Assembly: GCA_964586785.1 (NCBI GenBank)
Contig: CAZPHS010000010.1
Coordinates: 1 to 61,673, forward strand
DNA: 61,673 nt
Reading direction: 5' to 3'
Origin: SZUA-584 sp041656035
GTDB taxonomy: Bacteria > Bacillota > Clostridia > Christensenellales > SZUA-584
Part shown: piece by piece, positions 60,814 to 61,673 of the stretch
Layout of the letters: each line of letters starts with the position of its first letter
Numbering within the stretch: the first letter of the stretch is position 1
Position numbers and translations under genes: made by a program
The notes under the pieces: generated by a model
Databases searched by the model: none
Seen by the model: the letters and a program-made list of their open reading frames with translations, nothing else
Told to the model about the DNA's origin: nothing

Positions 60814-61185
60814 ATGAAGTATTATAAACTCGCGGAAACTGAAGAGAAATTTGCGGAACTAATCTGGCAAAACGAGCCGATTGGCTCCGGCGCTCTTGTG
60901 AAGCTAAGTATAAAAGAAATGAACTGGAAAAAGTCCACAACATATACAGTGCTTAAAAAGTTATGTGAAAAGGGTATTTTTCGAAATGAAAACGCGGTGG
61001 TTTCATCGCAAATTACAAAGTATGAATATTACTCAAATCAGAGTATACGTTTTGTTGAGGATACCTTTGGAGGATCGTTGCCAAAATTTCTAACATCATT
61101 TATCAGCGGTAAAAAATTAAACAATCATCAAGCCGAAGAGTTGAAAAAATTGATTGATGAACACAAGGGGTGTAATAATGAATGA
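60814..61185 (+). CDS. BlaI/MecI/CopY family transcriptional repressor
   Basis: 123 residues: winged helix with EEKFAELIWQNEPIGSGALVKLSIKEMNWKKSTTYTVLKKLCEKGIF, and the C-terminal dimer and cleavage part. AAGGAAA precedes the ATG. It overlaps the BlaR1-like gene by 8 bp and presumably represses both until that sensor triggers its cleavage. Confidence 0.9.
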   Translation: MKYYKLAETEEKFAELIWQNEPIGSGALVKLSIKEMNWKKSTTYTVLKKLCEKGIFRNENAVVSSQITKYEYYSNQSIRFVEDTFGGSLPKFLTSFISGKKLNNHQAEELKKLIDEHKGCNNE

Positions 61186-61673
61186 ACTATTTCTTACAGT
61201 TTTAAATATGAGCTTGACGGCAAGTTATATAATCCCCTTTGTAATACTAATCAGGCTGCTGCTTAAAAAATCTCCAAAATTTATCTCCTATGCCTTATGG
61301 GGTGTGGTTGCTTTTCGCCTTATAATTCCATTCTCCTTTGAAAGCATATTTAGTCTTATGCCACGAAGTTCAAGTGCTGTGCCAATCCCTTATGATATTA
61401 TCTATCAACAAAGCCCACAGGTTAACAGTGGGATAGGAGTAGTTGATTTCCCCGCACCGTCTATTGGGGCAAGTGTGAATCCACTTCAGATTTACGTGGA
61501 AATAGGAGCATACGTTTGGGTTTTAGGAATAATAGCTCTGCTTGTTTATAGCTTTGTATCTATTCTAATCTTAAAAATTAAGCTTAAAAGCGCACAATTA
61601 ATAGAGAAAAATATATTTGAAGCTAAGAATTTGAAAACGCCATTTGTGCTTGGCATTTTTCGTCCGAAAACTT
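61178..61673 (+). CDS. BlaR1/MecR1-type M56 metallopeptidase sensor, N-terminal part (cut by window)
   Basis: 165 codons are seen. Two or three TM helices (SYIIPFVILIRLLLKKSP, LWGVVAFRLIIPF, YVWVLGIIALLVYSF) and KTPFVLGIFRPKT, the block before the M56 HExxH site. The catalytic part and any sensor domain lie beyond the window, so the inducing signal is unknown. Confidence 0.88.
   Translation, partial: MNELFLTVLNMSLTASYIIPFVILIRLLLKKSPKFISYALWGVVAFRLIIPFSFESIFSLMPRSSSAVPIPYDIIYQQSPQVNSGIGVVDFPAPSIGASVNPLQIYVEIGAYVWVLGIIALLVYSFVSILILKIKLKSAQLIEKNIFEAKNLKTPFVLGIFRPKT

Noticed and set aside
1..61673. tRNA, rRNA and riboswitches
   Set aside because: No cloverleaf, rRNA-like stretch or known riboswitch core was found on either strand by eye; a covariance-model scan would be decisive.

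Overview
The window comes from an endospore-forming, low-to-moderate-GC Firmicute of class Clostridia. It carries two small acid-soluble spore proteins, a hidden spoVM, an HrcA/CIRCE heat-shock operon, RemA, and gene order shared with the Bacillus subtilis yicC-remA-gmk-rpoZ-coaBC-priA-def-fmt-rsmB-prpC-prkC-rsgA-rpe-thiN-spoVM-rpmB-yloU-yloV-recG cluster. The species cannot be named from sequence alone.

Positions 55-20934 are one integrative mobilizable element of about 20.9 kb. It lies inside an IS200/IS605-type tnpA gene and splits it between codons for N and C of the conserved start (...HTKWN / CKYHIVF...). The two halves sit in the right order and orientation at 20933-20973 and 1-54, and each ends in the dinucleotide TG. 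When the element ends are joined on paper they form a symmetric site, CTTGACAGAA-7-TG-7-TTCTGTAAAG, as expected for attP of the large serine recombinase encoded at 16060-17826. The transfer module (12.9-20.9 kb) holds a MobQ relaxase, an RSF1010-like oriT (TAAGTGCGCCCT behind a hairpin), DUF3847, the recombinase, TnpW, a cysteine-rich VLP protein, a sigma-like protein, a zinc-finger protein and TnpV. The relaxase has ATC where its start codon should be, and an unknown gene points the other way between oriT and the relaxase.

The rest of the element (211-12463) is a nine-gene, one-direction cargo operon of unknown purpose. In transcription order it encodes a 67-aa DUF2997 protein, a membrane protein with three copies of a transmembrane unit and a C-terminal helix-hairpin-helix, a 4Fe-4S radical-SAM activase-like protein, a Ycf46-like AAA ATPase, a membrane-anchored DUF1257 (Ycf35-like) protein, a zinc-ribbon/TM/double seven-repeat propeller protein, a lipoprotein, a second zinc-ribbon/TM/seven-repeat protein, and a secreted glycine-rich repeat protein whose tail crosses the membrane and ends in a zinc ribbon. 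It is driven by a promoter whose -10 lies in a palindrome. This is the best candidate in the window for an undescribed system: a membrane-spanning device with an ATPase and an iron-sulfur partner, carried by a mobile element.

From 21.1 to 59.9 kb nearly everything is chromosomal housekeeping on the minus strand: SASPs, recG, the yloV-to-yicC block (with spoVM, 21 codons, and a 55-aa membrane protein beside it), gatCAB, a lipoprotein, mtaD-ahcY-galU, hinT, then lepA-hemW-hrcA-grpE-dnaK-dnaJ-prmA-rsmE-mtaB. The plus strand at the right end has a LUD-domain gene divergent from lepA and a BlaI/BlaR1-type pair with two operator dyads, cut by the window end. No rRNA, tRNA or CRISPR array was found.
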